A DNA stretch of 64,000 nt from Ooceraea biroi (lineage: Eukaryota; Arthropoda; Insecta; Hymenoptera; Formicidae), in assembly GCF_003672135.1 (NCBI RefSeq), contig NC_039508.1:16379945-16443944 (forward strand). Direction: 5' to 3'. The notes beneath the pieces are model-generated. The model was not told the origin of the DNA, made no database searches, and was given only the letters and a program-made list of their open reading frames with translations. Within the stretch, counting starts at the first letter, position 1; the number at the start of each line of letters is the position of its first letter. This document shows positions 36,820 through 49,100 of this stretch, piece by piece. Both the position numbers and the translations under genes were made by a program.

Positions 36820-39345
36820 TATTTACTCGTACAAATTTTTAGTTGCTCTCTTATTACAGAAATATCGCATGAAAATATTACATTCTAGTGCTGAATAATC
36901 TCTCAGTCAGCATTTTCATGGATCTTCTGCATTTTTCTTGTACATCTCGTGTTTCATAATTATTTCTATTCATTTATATAATTTTTTTGCAATACTAATC
37001 ATGTAAAGGCGACTTTAATATGCAGATTGCCACCCTGTAGATGCTAGTTTTTGAGTGTTATATGAGTTACCATTCCATTGACATTGTCTACCCTATCCCA
37101 GCTATTTTTTAGTTCTTGAAACGTCCGATATGAGTCTCCACTGCCTTTAATCGAAGCATGATGTAGAAGATGATTTCTTATTAGATCAGATACAATTTCA
37201 TTTGTATAGTGCAACTGAATAGAGTAAAATAAAAAAGGCTTTTCTACTTTAAAATATGATTTAAAAATGAACGAAATAAAGTCTTTAATTTCAAGTGTAA
37301 CGTAATGGTAAATCAAATAAATTTTTTTCTCGTGACTTATACTTTTCACAATTGTTACTGCAGAAATTTTTTAACTCTCTTATGACAATAATTATATAGT
37401 CAATCAAATTATATATTTACATATTGTATATCCATATAATAAAATGTTTTTTTTTTGGGTTAAAAGAAATATTTTAGATGAGAATATGATGGAACTATAT
37501 TCGATTATCGATGATTCTTACAATAATGACAAGTGAGGGCGGAAAAAAATGTAGATATTTTATTCAGAGATTGGTACACATTTATTTATCCTTTGTTTTT
37601 TCTTGTATCAGACAGTTTTAAAGAAGCATACAAAAATCAAGAAACGGAGGCTCTTATTAGTTCGGAGATACCTAGGCTTTACATTTTTCTTCGTCCTCTA
37701 CCTCTACCCTTCCTCCTCTGCTTCGTTAAACTTTCTTTTTTCAGTGTGCGCAGGCAGGCGACGTAGTACAGAAAACTCATGCGCTTACTGTTAAGTGTGT
37801 GCGTGCTGAACGAGGCTGCGTCGCGCCTTAAACTCTAGAACGCTAATGCAACTAGCAATCGGTATCAATACCTTGCCAGAACGCATAATTTTTATATAAT
37901 TGAAACTGCAGAAGTTACATAAAAGGAATCCGAAGTAATTTGAATAGAATTAAATATTATATAAATTTATTGCTCGCATCATTTTACTGTTAACACTATG
38001 CATAATGCTTCAAAAGAAATTCTTAATTATTGCAGGAGCATTAACCACGATACCACAAAGAGTCAAGACGCGTTTACTAATAACAAAATTACAAAATTAC
38101 TCAACCGGTAAACAAATTGGAAAAATGTCAATGTTAGCGTTCTAGCGTCAAGTATCACTTACAACACGAAGAAAAAACGTAACAGATAAGATCACAGAAT
38201 TATACGAATTCTATGCGATCGCGTGGACCCTAAAGTACGCGATATTCGCGGCTTTCGATTCGAGAGATGTGATGATTTAGAAGAAGGAGATGTTTAATTT
38301 AATAAATCCTTTTCTCCTGCACACTGACGACTCCAAGTACCAGCAACTTTAGATGCAGTCACATCAGCCATGGCAGTCGTAGAAGAAGTACTTGATATTA
38401 TTATCAACTATACGAGAACGCAGTATAGTTAAACGGTGTTACGTAACAGTAGAGTCAGTATCACCGTTTTAGTGACCGTTTCCCGGGACTTGGAGTTATC
38501 AATGACAGAAGAAAGAGGAGTCAACGCTATCGCGATCACCCGCTGCAGAGCTCGCCATTTCGATACCCCATGCGAACGCCATGTCGTTGAAAAAATAGGT
38601 GTGAAAAAAGTTTAAAGTAATTCGCGCTATATAGTTCACATTCCTCTCGCGATCCTCTTGCATTTTCTCTTGCACTTCCTCTTTCTTTCATACACACGCA
38701 TACAGCGAATCACAGTATGTACACGGGACGCAAACGTTACTTCGCAACGAGGTCGCAAAATGTTTCAACACGGCCCTGCAGCTCGGCGATAATTTGAGGG
38801 GGGATGATTTCAGTGTCACGCTCGACAATACTTCATCTCTCTCAGTCCGAAAACGAAAGCTTATCTCCGCTAAGTATCTCGCAGGACGAAGTTAGGTGAC
38901 TCACAGGGAGGGAAGGGACTGGGAAGGGCGGAGGGAAAAGTAAAGGATTGTCACGACGAAAGAAGGAACCTCGATTGGAAACGATCAATTAATCTTGCGC
39001 CTGTTTCTCTCACCGCGTTTGAAGCGGGGTAAGATAAGAAGAAGGGGCGAAAGAAGGACTGGTCTCTTTCGGGGCGGAAGATATTTACATTTATAAAACG
39101 GCTAAGGATAAAACATGCACTGTACATCGTCTGTCCGTGTCCGATCAACGCCGCACACGCGTTTTCTCCTCCTCCTCCTCGTCCTTTCATCTTTTCTGGC
39201 GCAGCGATACACGTGTGGACGAGTGTGCTCGACTACGTTTTGTCTTTCTTTCTTTCTTCCTCGGTTTCTGATGGGGACGCCCAGAATCGTAACTCGTGAA
39301 ATCCCGTACGTTCCGATCAAACGTAAGATTCCATTCGCCTCGACT

Positions 39346-39351
<6 letters not shown>

Positions 39352-39376
<25 letters not shown>
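39352..39376. repeat. (CT)n microsatellite
   Basis: A pure CT dinucleotide run of 25 bases. Related pyrimidine repeats lie nearby: CTC triplets at about 39171-39187 and TTTC at about 39243-39258. Confidence 0.9.
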
Positions 39377-40811
39377 ACGCAAGGTTCGCTTCAAATGTAA
39401 TTTTTACATTTAAAGCTAGTTACAGCGAGGCGAGGGAGAGATCGCACCGAACGCATAATTTCACGCTGGAATCAGATCTTGGAAACAGATATAACTTCTT
39501 GTGCTTAAAAGAGCGAATTGTTCAGCGAAGATTCGTCACTTGAAATATAATTTCGCGTCTTTCCAAGTTGGATTACGCGGGTTCCGAATCCGGCCGGCTC
39601 CCTTCGCGCCTCCGTCGTCGTCGTCGACCTACTTTTTACTGGAGTTTGTTATAAATATCCAACGATTACTTGGGCTCTTTAATATTTTACTTCCGTCGCT
39701 TAATTTATTTACACATTAACTAATACGCCTTGGGACTTAAGTTAAGAATCCGCCATGCGCGTCCACCGCGCTGCGTCGCCGATAATAATAGCTCGTAATA
39801 GCTTCGCTACTTACTAAGTAAACTCTCTTAGCCTAGGTATGCTTCCTCTCCGCGTCTAACGGTCATCATCTCAGGTTGTCGTCTTACATCCTCGCTCTCG
39901 GTTCTCCCTCGCGCTCACGCTCGCGCTCCGCTTTACAATTACAAATATTCAACATGTACAAAGCCCTATTTACATTATGTACATACAATTCTTTCTCTCT
40001 TTCTCTCTCGCACTCTCGGAGTCCTTCGCGACATCGGTTACGCTTCTCGCGTGCAGTCCGCATTCGCGCACGCGACGAAACTTCAATCGGGACAATCGGG
40101 ACGCCGTAACCGGGAAAACGGACGCGTCCGCATCCTCGCTGCATCCTTTCCAAGTGGATGCAATCGTGCTTGCCACAAATTTTGCACACAAATCGATGAA
40201 CGCGGTTCTTGAATTTTTTTTCCTCCGATTCTTTCTGCATAGTAATCGTTATGCGTCGAGAATGCGGACCGTCCTCTCGTCTAACAACGAAAAAACACGC
40301 TGGTCAAGTTTCAGGTCCACGGGCGACCCTTCTTTCCTTCCTGTGCTCGTGCGACACGCAGAACGGATGGAATGTGGGTGCTTTGAAACAGTTATCCGGC
40401 AATTAGACGTTACGCGATTGAGGCTCGCAGTTTCATTTGAAGTCGTAGAAGAAAATCATAAGTTAGCTCTTCCGGTTTGACTGCGACCTAAAAAATAGTC
40501 ATGGCGAAAACTTAAGCCCTAAACAGCTCGCAGTCTCGACTCGATCGCGGTTCAGAGAACGACAGATCTGACAGCGTAATGGCGCTTAATCGAATGCTTC
40601 GTTTACGGAGACATTCGTCAGCAGTATTAATTGTGTTTCGCTTTTGCGTTTCATAATATGATATAACATTCGACACCGATTTATACAAAACTCGTCAAAT
40701 GCAAGAAATTCGCATTTCGTGCGCTCTTTCGTAGCAATGTTTTTCTTTAATGATAATTTCCGTGTTGACAAAAATTCATTTAAATTTAGCTTCAAGTTGT
40801 GACTAAATCTG

Positions 40812-40827
40812 TTTTTTTTTTTTTTTT
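40812..40827. repeat. Poly-T run
   Basis: Sixteen consecutive T on the + strand with no target duplication or retroposed sequence visible next to it. Confidence 0.9.
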
Positions 40828-41712
40828 GAGGAATCTCGCTAATAACGAACTTCCAAATCGACGGTATTCATGAGATTTAAAGCACGTAATGTGTAATTTG
40901 ATCGTTTCATTTAATTAACGCGTCAGATGCAATCGCAGTCTCACGATCTTTACGGATGACTTTTACATAATTGAGAAATTAACGTCTTATAAAGCTAGAA
41001 AAGCTGATGCATCTCGTGTCTTATGCTTCGAGAAATCATTGATGGAGATACATGCTTCGGAATACCGGAATGAGCAATCGTGTCTTAAAACTGCTCGAGA
41101 TACATTTACACACACTCTCTTTCTCTCTCTTAACATAGCTGGTACCCTTAACGTGATTATCACTATTACAATTCTCCTACACGCGTGTTCTCCTCATGAG
41201 CGAGAAATAAATCGAGCAACCACGAAGACGCGACATAGTGGATAAATACACGTTGAACATCACACTTGCTGACAATTTTTTCAGAAAGTAAATTATTATT
41301 TTGTCATTCGCAAATCGAGCAAATCTTTAATCGCAATAGCATAGAAATTTCTTTTCATCGAGATCTTCTCGAGTAAATTAAGAACATTCTGAAAATACGA
41401 AAAAAATTAAAATGTGCAGAATAAAGTTTTATCATTTACAAAAAACATAAATATTCTCTCGTGATTTTAAATAGACAAGATATTTGATAATTTTACTTAT
41501 TAAATAATCAATTCAACGTAATTTCATCCACTACGTGCAACATGAAGATTATCGAAGCTCTCTTCGATATTCTTTTTCGCGTCGTCTGACGCGGGATCCT
41601 CGTGGTTTTCGCTATCACCAATGGCAACGAGGGGTAGTTAGAGAACGACAAACTCCTCACACGGCACAGTTTCCGCAATACAAAATACCTGGGGGGTGAT
41701 AAAAAATAAATA

Positions 41713-42002
41713 GCGCGCGCGCGCGGGATACACGGTTGGTTACACGATTAGTTTAGCTCACGCGTTCTCACGTACATACAACGATTTTGTTTTAAAAAAT
41801 AGTAAAAAACAGTGACTAAGTGTTTTCGCGCATTTTTCCACGTCGCTCGGGAAATCCGCTTGTATCACTATAATATTTAACTGCCCGTACGATTCCTGGG
41901 CCCGCCACACTGTTCCTCTTTCTCTCAGCATCTCTCTCTCTCTCTCGTCACAATAATAATATATCGTTATTGTATACATACATGTACATACATATATATA
42001 TA
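41713..42002. repeat. Cluster of GC, CT and TA/CA dinucleotide repeats
   Basis: GC alternation at 41713-41725, CT at 41931-41946 and a TACA/TATA run from about 41971 to 42002. Alternating GC can adopt Z-DNA; no function is claimed. Confidence 0.8.
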
Positions 42003-44136
42003 TTTGTTTATTTATTTTTTATTTATAAAAATAACGTTCTGGGACTAAAACGTAACGTTCCAAAGCGGCGCGCGACGAGGAGCTGCGACGTACGACTGAT
42101 AAAGGCGCTTCAGCCATTGCCCCTCGATTTTTCCTTTGTTCTTCCCGTACGGGAGGAAATCTAATTTCCGGCTATCAGCGCCGCGAACGCGCTTGTTATT
42201 CGCTCGTCGAAACACAAGTCGGTGAAAGCTCGCGGGAGGAACGCACCGAATGTCAGGACGAAGCCACGCGCAGAACCGGCTTCAGACAGAGTATAGGGAG
42301 GTAACTGCCTTAAGATGGATAAAAAGGATAATGCCACGGGCGATAGCGGGCGGTTTCTTCGCAGCAGTCTGTATTAAGTATCCTGGTATGGTATAAGAAA
42401 AGCGTTCTTACCTTCTTCCATCTAAAGATAATTGTACTGAATCTTTAATCCTTTAATCGCCAATTTGATCGAGTTATCTTGAGAACCGTCGTTAGGAACA
42501 TTAAACTGAATACTAATGACCATCAATGAAAAATGCATCCAACGCGCAATCGATAGTACAATATTACCAGCTTTTGAAAATTTAATCAAGTAATTAGAAA
42601 ACATTTGATAATTATTTTTGAATTAGATTATTTGAAATAAATATTTATTAAAAGTCAAAGAATAACGTTTTCGTATTAAACTTTGATTTATCATATTTGT
42701 AATATTTTATCTTTTTTTTTTGATAAAGGCTTTCTTGAAAAAAGTCAAAAACTGCGAAAGGATATGAGAAAGAATAGAATATTTTACCTCGGGATATGCC
42801 TGAAGCTAATCCTGCGTCTCCTTATTTAAAACTATTGAAGAATATGATTTGCATATATTTTTCAATTTCGCGTAACTCCCGTGACTAACGCATCTCTTGT
42901 CAGGAGGCGCTGAAGTGAAGCGATAACGTGTGGTACCGTAACGTGTGGTGAGATTGCTCCAACTGATTTATTTTACGTCATATAAAAAAGTATCCCCGAT
43001 TCTGGTAAAAAAGGGATTCGCGTTATTACACTTTCAGACAGTAGGTGAATCTTAAACATTCTTTCACTACGCCACGAAGCTAACGTCGCTGCAGCAATCG
43101 CATCTCAGATCAAGGTACCAGTGGGTTTCCTTTATCAAGTCGTCCTCGATCCTGAGGATCGAAGCTCGAGCACGAAATCGATCCTCGGCCTGCATCGACA
43201 ACACCGACGCACCGTTGGCGTATTCGGCCGGCGGCGATATGTCTAGATCTATGTTACAATGCCTGTTTTCTAAGTCTGGGGGTGCCTCACGCCGACCACC
43301 CGTGCCTGGAAAGCTTTGCCCCGCCGAATACCCGCAGACTCGGAGATGACTGATAAGAGGGACGCAAACCGTGGACGGCTCACCCCCAATACGGTGATAC
43401 AAAGCGCGACATCGGGCGCGTCATGTTAAACGTGACTCGCGTGGTCTCGCAAACGATTGAACCATCGCCACTTGCGATTACATTCGGCGAATCGCATTTA
43501 ACATCACAATCAATGCAACGCCTAATATCGCCGAGTTGACTGGCTGTGCCGCCGGATTTGGATCCACTTACCGCATTATATACCGGTTTACGATACGTGG
43601 TTTGTCGTGTCCTGCAACCCTCTCCTGGCCCGTTACAATCGTGTGGCGCGGGCCCGGGAAGGGTTGACGCGGATGCACCGAGTACCGCTGATGCACGTAA
43701 TATTTCCTCCCGCTCGAAGTCCGACCGCGCACGAGGACAGTATTCGATTTGACCTCGATGTTAACATCGGGATGTTATTTCTGCAGGAAATATATATCGG
43801 ATGAAACGATACGGCACGTACGTTTGGCTAAACAATTTGATACCATCGAGAAATCATAACGTACCTCGTGTAATTTGCGCGGCAGCATTTTGGGATACAA
43901 ATACTTCGCGAAAACTGAAACCAATCACCGATATATATTTAGGTCCGGTTACAAAATTGAGGTATAGTGTATCGATTTATATAAAAAAAAAGGAACAGAA
44001 AATGATCATCTTTCATTCTCAAGAAAATATGAAACGAAAAGTTATACAAAATAAAAAAATGTACGTATTGCCCATTTAAAATTAAATGTAATTATTATTA
44101 AAATAAATAAAAGAAAATCGATTAATCTGACGAAAT

Positions 44137-44159
44137 AATATATATATATATATATATAT
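44137..44159. repeat. (TA)n microsatellite
   Basis: A pure TA run of about 23 bases in AT-rich DNA downstream of the Cirl stop codon. Confidence 0.9.
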
Positions 44160-44232
44160 GTATAAAAAAATGCAGTTATAATAAAACTTTGTTGGAAATA
44201 AACACCTTAAACGCTGTGCAACTTTTAACATC

Positions 44233-44238
44233 TTTATT
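44233..44238 (-). terminator. Cirl: Cirl polyadenylation signal candidate
   Basis: AATAAA on the - strand about 1.03 kb after the long-isoform stop. It is the first canonical hexamer I noted in that direction; actual use is unproven. Confidence 0.3.
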
Positions 44239-45270
44239 GAAGATGGCAGATTATTATCTCTATAAATTACATTGTGCACAGTATCCGCGTCAGGAAAAAA
44301 TTAACATTAAACAATAATATATCTCAAAATGATATACATGCATAACAAAAATATTTCACAAATATTTCCACGAGCTAATATTAAAATAATACTTTGGATT
44401 TTGTGTTCGTCCGAAATCCGCTTAAAAGCGAAATAAGTCTTCGTAATCTTCGAAACTAGCCTTCGTGTTACATCGGACTTCGGAAGCTCCCGTCCCATAC
44501 GAGGACTCGTCACTCGTTCTGATCTTTGCTCGCGCAGTTCGTCAGATTCAAACGCCCGGCCACGACGGACACGTCATCATTGTCGTCACTATCGTCATCG
44601 TCATCGTCGTCATCGTCACTGTCACAGTCGACTTAGCTTAAACGGGAGGTCCGCTACAATCGTGTTATACAGGGTTCACGTCGCGATGGTACGCACATTC
44701 ACGCACACACGCACACGATACATCCTAAGAGACGCGGGCGTCCGTTGGACGACGCGGCAGCCTAGTTGGACGCCCGGTCGATCCTTGCACACTCTCGCCT
44801 CTTTCTCTCCCGACTCATTCTCATCCGTTCTCTCTGCCTTCGTTCTGCACGTCGTTGCAGAGGGGACGTCCCGATCGACGTCCACCCGAACGGAGACAAG
44901 AGGGTGGCGCTCGCTGGAACGCTCGCCGATCGCACGTCGATTATGGCTAAAACGCGACGACTCGTCAAGAGATACCGTCGCGCTTATGCTTGAGCTAGAA
45001 AGCGGCACGTCCGTCTCCCGCGGATTCCCCTTCGTCCCTTCACGCCCGGGGGCGAGGATCGCCGTGATTGTTCTCTCCAGGAACGAGTCGTCGTCACCGT
45101 CACCACCGTCACCCACCTCCCCGTCACCACCATCACCATCGCGTGACCAACCCGGACGAGACGAACCGTCCAGACGGTTCACGCGCCCTCGTCTCCTGGG
45201 AGCGTCCGTCGTTCCTTTGCGGAAGGACGAAAGAGGGTGGCCCGGGCCGCGGGGTCGCGGTTGGGACCAC

Positions 45271-46149
45271 CTAACACTCGCTGTAGGACGGCGGCGGCAT
45301 ACCGCGGCCCGTGTACATGTCCGTCTGTGGCTGCAGGTGGCAGACGACGGTGTGCCCGTCCAACACGGCCACCGTCCTCGTATGGTCCTGCTGCGGCGGC
45401 ATGCCGTACGTCGTCGGCAGCCGAGGCAGATCGCCGAGCTCGTACCTGGCCTGTTGTCGGCGCAGCTTCTCCCAGCAGGCGCTCAGGGTCCGCTCCACCG
45501 CCGGCCCGTACTCCGTCGAGTCGTAGTGCCCGAGGTTGTTGCCGGCACCACCTCCGATGCCGCCTCCGCCGGCCCGCTCCGTCATCGCCTGGCCGTAGTG
45601 CGCGAGGTTGCGATCGGCGGCGGGCGAGTACGGAATCAGCGGCCGATGGTCGCCGTAGCTCCTGGACGACTGTCTGCTCATGTCGCTCTGCCGCCTGCCA
45701 TCCTCGTCGGACATGTCCGACACCTGGATCTCGCCGGCGCCAACCACCCCGATACCGCCGCCGATACCACCGCCACCGCCGCCGCCACTTCCACCTCCGC
45801 CACCGCCGCTGCCACCCCGCTCAATCTCCTCGTACACCGGATCATCCTCGTTGGTGAGGCCGCGCGGCAGGTGCACGTGCTGGCCGTGGTGTCCGTGTAG
45901 CTGATGATGCCCGGCACCGTTGCTGCCGTTGCCGCGGCCGTCCACGATCTCGGTGTACGTGTGATTGTACGGCATTGCGGCGCGCCTGCCGCCGGTCGTC
46001 CTGTTACCGGTGTTCATGTCGCCGGCGTCGTTCGGGCCGCGTCTCCTGCCGGAGTGGCCGAGGGTCAGGGTGTTGTGCGTCCGCGGGGAGTCCTCCTGCT
46101 CGGAACCGCCGTGTCCGGAGTCGCGGGAATACGACTTAAAAGAAATGTT
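45271..46149 (-). CDS. Cirl: Cirl last exon: long-isoform cytoplasmic C-terminus
   Basis: 879 nt, phase 0, TAG stop at 45271-45273. It begins NISFKSYSRDSGHGGSEQED, has a tyrosine motif (YNHTYTEIV), a His-rich stretch (GHHQLHGHHGQHVHL), DDPVYEEIE, a glycine-rich run encoded at about 45760-45825, and ends TVAVLDGHTVVCHLQPQ and PPPSYSEC. The PPSY near the end fits a PPxY motif for WW domains, and the spaced tyrosines could be phosphorylated. Very high GC leaves a 412-codon frame open on the opposite strand (44662-45900), which is a shadow. Confidence 0.88.
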   Translation of the reverse strand, partial: NISFKSYSRDSGHGGSEQEDSPRTHNTLTLGHSGRRRGPNDAGDMNTGNRTTGGRRAAMPYNHTYTEIVDGRGNGSNGAGHHQLHGHHGQHVHLPRGLTNEDDPVYEEIERGGSGGGGGGSGGGGGGGIGGGIGVVGAGEIQVSDMSDEDGRRQSDMSRQSSRSYGDHRPLIPYSPAADRNLAHYGQAMTERAGGGGIGGGAGNNLGHYDSTEYGPAVERTLSACWEKLRRQQARYELGDLPRLPTTYGMPPQQDHTRTVAVLDGHTVVCHLQPQTDMYTGRGMPPPSYSEC

Positions 46150-49100
46150 CTGCGGAGAGAGAATTCATTATTGCGTGTTAGATTGATGGACTGATGCGAG
46201 GGCGAAAACGAGAGCCGAAGACTGGGGTGTGAAATGACATGAAGGGTTTAACACCTGCGCATCCGGTGGATTCGACACATTGCGATCTCGATTTGATTTG
46301 CAAATTATATTAAATTATTATTGACACTTTTTTATAATAATGTCATGCGACAATCATCTGAATGCACCGGATGCGAAAGCGTTGAAGCTATGAGACTCAC
46401 GAATCATGGGGTGTCACACATTTTGCGCAATTGAGCCGTTCATTTTGCGTGTTTAAATTATTTTAATTACGTTCATCAATCTCGCAGATATTTGTCGAAA
46501 AAAGGAGAAAGACGACTTATAATACGTCGGTCTTGTTTCAATGTATGCACGTCCATTTTTCCATCGTGCTTTAATTACGTTCTCTCGTGCTGACTTATGC
46601 CGCTTTCAGATGAAACAGCTCAATTGATGATCGCGCATGCATGAGAGGAGAGACGAGCGAGAAAATTTTGCTCACGTTGCATGAGGACCGTATTTCACGG
46701 TTAATCATCCTCCTCTCCTCGTCGTACAGTACAAAAAAAGATAACACGTAACGTAACGTAAACCAAGGCACACAAGATGAGCTACACACAATTCATGACA
46801 GGATAAATGGAGCACTGTGTTCTGATATAAAACGTCATAACCGTGTATTCGCATTTGTTCTCGCGCGACGGACGCGCATTAGAATAAGGAAAAAAGAGAA
46901 GAGGTATAGGGGGAGGTGCCGGAAGAGAGCGACATGGCTTATTCCATAACATCTCCGTCTCTTCTGGTTTTACTTCAGCCGGCGCTCATCAATCACTGTG
47001 GTTTTACATCCCAACGTAATTCAACGAGCGTCGTTGCAAGTAAAACTATAAAAAAAACATGAATATTGCACGCGGGATATACAGCATACCTGATGCTGGA
47101 AAAAGAGTTCAAGAATTGAAGAGAACGAAGGAATCTTAATAAATGTCCGTTAAGCAAGTCTCTCCTTCAGGGAGATAAAGAGGTTGATTTATGCTTTTAT
47201 AATTTATGTAGTTTCGCGTGCTTTGCGGACAAGATAAAAATGTTAATCTTTTGATTACTGTGGTACCAAATACGTGGACTTCTTTTCTACATGCTACATC
47301 TTGCACTTGGAAACAAATATAATTCTGTAATTTGAAAGAGCAGACGGTTGATATCTGAGCGTATAAAATTTACTCCGTTTTATTTATAACAGAACGTAAC
47401 AGAAAAGACACAAGGAAATATTGAAGACGGAGAATTACGGCACAAACTACGTCGTCAACTTAAAAAATGATCTTTACAACATATCTTTACACATTACACG
47501 CCGGCAAACTGTGTCCGCATCTCCATGCTCAAAATTCGGATCAGGATCGCTCCTGGAATGCGTGAGGGTGATTAGGTGTTGTGCATGAGTGAAAATTAAT
47601 ACCGCACACCATGCAGAAATAAATGAGAGAAAAAGAGAGATAGTTGAGAAAACACACGATGAGTGGAGACGGCTCTAGTGTCAGCAAAACTCTTATTACA
47701 TTTATCGCGAGGAACTTAGAGCAAACATTTATTTTTCAATTCTTTAGACACGCGGGGATCACGGTTCAGACTTTGCGGTCATATTGAGACCATAACATAG
47801 CAATATCCTTGCAAGAGATAGCGAAGGATACGCAAATACGAGGAGTTACGATTGTCAAGATATTTGAAAACACGTGGGCTATACGCTCGATTAGTGCGAT
47901 CTTTGCAAATGCAAGATCCATACGGACACAAAGACCGCGGTTGGTTCTTGTACACGCAAGCTGTTTGCGCACACGAAGATCGCACTTAACGAGGATCTCA
48001 TCGATGTGGTAGTTTAGCAAATCCACTCAAACGTACGAATCACGATATTAGCGGACTGTTCGCAAATACCGGGCCACGATCTCCCGAAATATCTTGCGAA
48101 CGTCATGGGCTTTACGTGGAGCTTCGCACAATATGTAATGAAACGTTAGCCAGACTACGCCCAGAATAAAATATATGTTTAGCTGCGCCAATTAAAGTTC
48201 ACAGTAAAAGTGTTCATTAAAAAATACTGAATTTTTATCGAACTTAGTAAAAATAAAAAAAAATGGCAAATTTTCGCTTCACGATAGAGCCGCCCCCGGG
48301 GGGTGAGAAACACAGCGAGCGAGTGTTTAGCGGTGAATTAGTTACCTTCCACATGAGGTTTTTGTTAAGGTGGCCCCAAGTGGCGGTGGCAGATTTGGGG
48401 ATATTGGGAGCTGAGGGTAAGAAGGCGTGACGTGCGTACGGCAAGGTGGCCACGATGTGAGCCTCGGACGAGGCGGGTTCACCTGGCACCGTTACTGCCG
48501 GCTGCCTATCGACTATCGCCCAGCTTCGACCGGATACCAAGTACTGCAAAAGCAACCAATCCGCCGTTCCCCCTTTAACCCTTCGTTTACTGATGAGCAG
48601 GGCCGATCCCCCGTCAGTGTCGCTCGTGATTCAGTGTATTAGTGTGAGATGGATGAATTAGTCTCTCTAGATAGTTATTCATGCGTAATCACCGACCAAG
48701 ATGTCGAGAGATGTATAATTGAAACGTAATGATCACCAAATATTTGCGCAGGTACATCGTAGCTTATTCGTGGTCAGTAAACAAAGGGTTCCTCGGCCAG
48801 CAACCGCATTGATTTTAGAAACAAGTAGTTGGGACTTTCTTCGTTTCATCGGAACTGCGGAATAAGAAGTCAGAAAGTCTAGAAGAATGTTCCATTTTCA
48901 GGCTTCATCGAAGCGCAGTCAGCGCGTATCTTGTCAGTAATATATGACAAGTGTTATTGAAACCACTGGGCCGGAAAAGCCGGAAGACTTGAGACCCTCG
49001 ATCGATGAAGCAGCGCACCACAGCCTGAAACCCCGTGCACCAATTAGGGTACATAATTGTGTGGATACCGAGAGGAAAGCCACGTAGATCTTGCGCGACA

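Larger units (their letters stand above)
36784..45270. other. Noncoding region between convergent ANKRD16 and Cirl; possibly a long Cirl 3' UTR
   Basis: No coding exon is supported on either strand. Many pyrimidine and dinucleotide repeats lie between 39.1 and 42.0 kb (listed separately). Minus-strand AATAAA (TTTATT on +) occurs at 44233-44238, about 1 kb past the Cirl stop, so a 3' UTR of about 1 kb is the simplest reading. A longer neuronal-type 3' UTR reaching the repeat-rich part is possible. UGUACAUA, a Pumilio-type element, occurs at 39976-39983 on the - strand. The patch at 44.5-45.27 kb is GC-rich, with GTCATC-type repeats near 44571-44622. Confidence 0.45.

Noticed and set aside
44662..45900. 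412-codon open frame on the + strand, the longest in the window
   Set aside because: It lies antisense to the well-supported last Cirl exon and its GC-rich 3' flank. The translation is Arg/Pro/Thr/His low complexity with no domain. Glycine and serine codons on the - strand keep the + strand free of stops.
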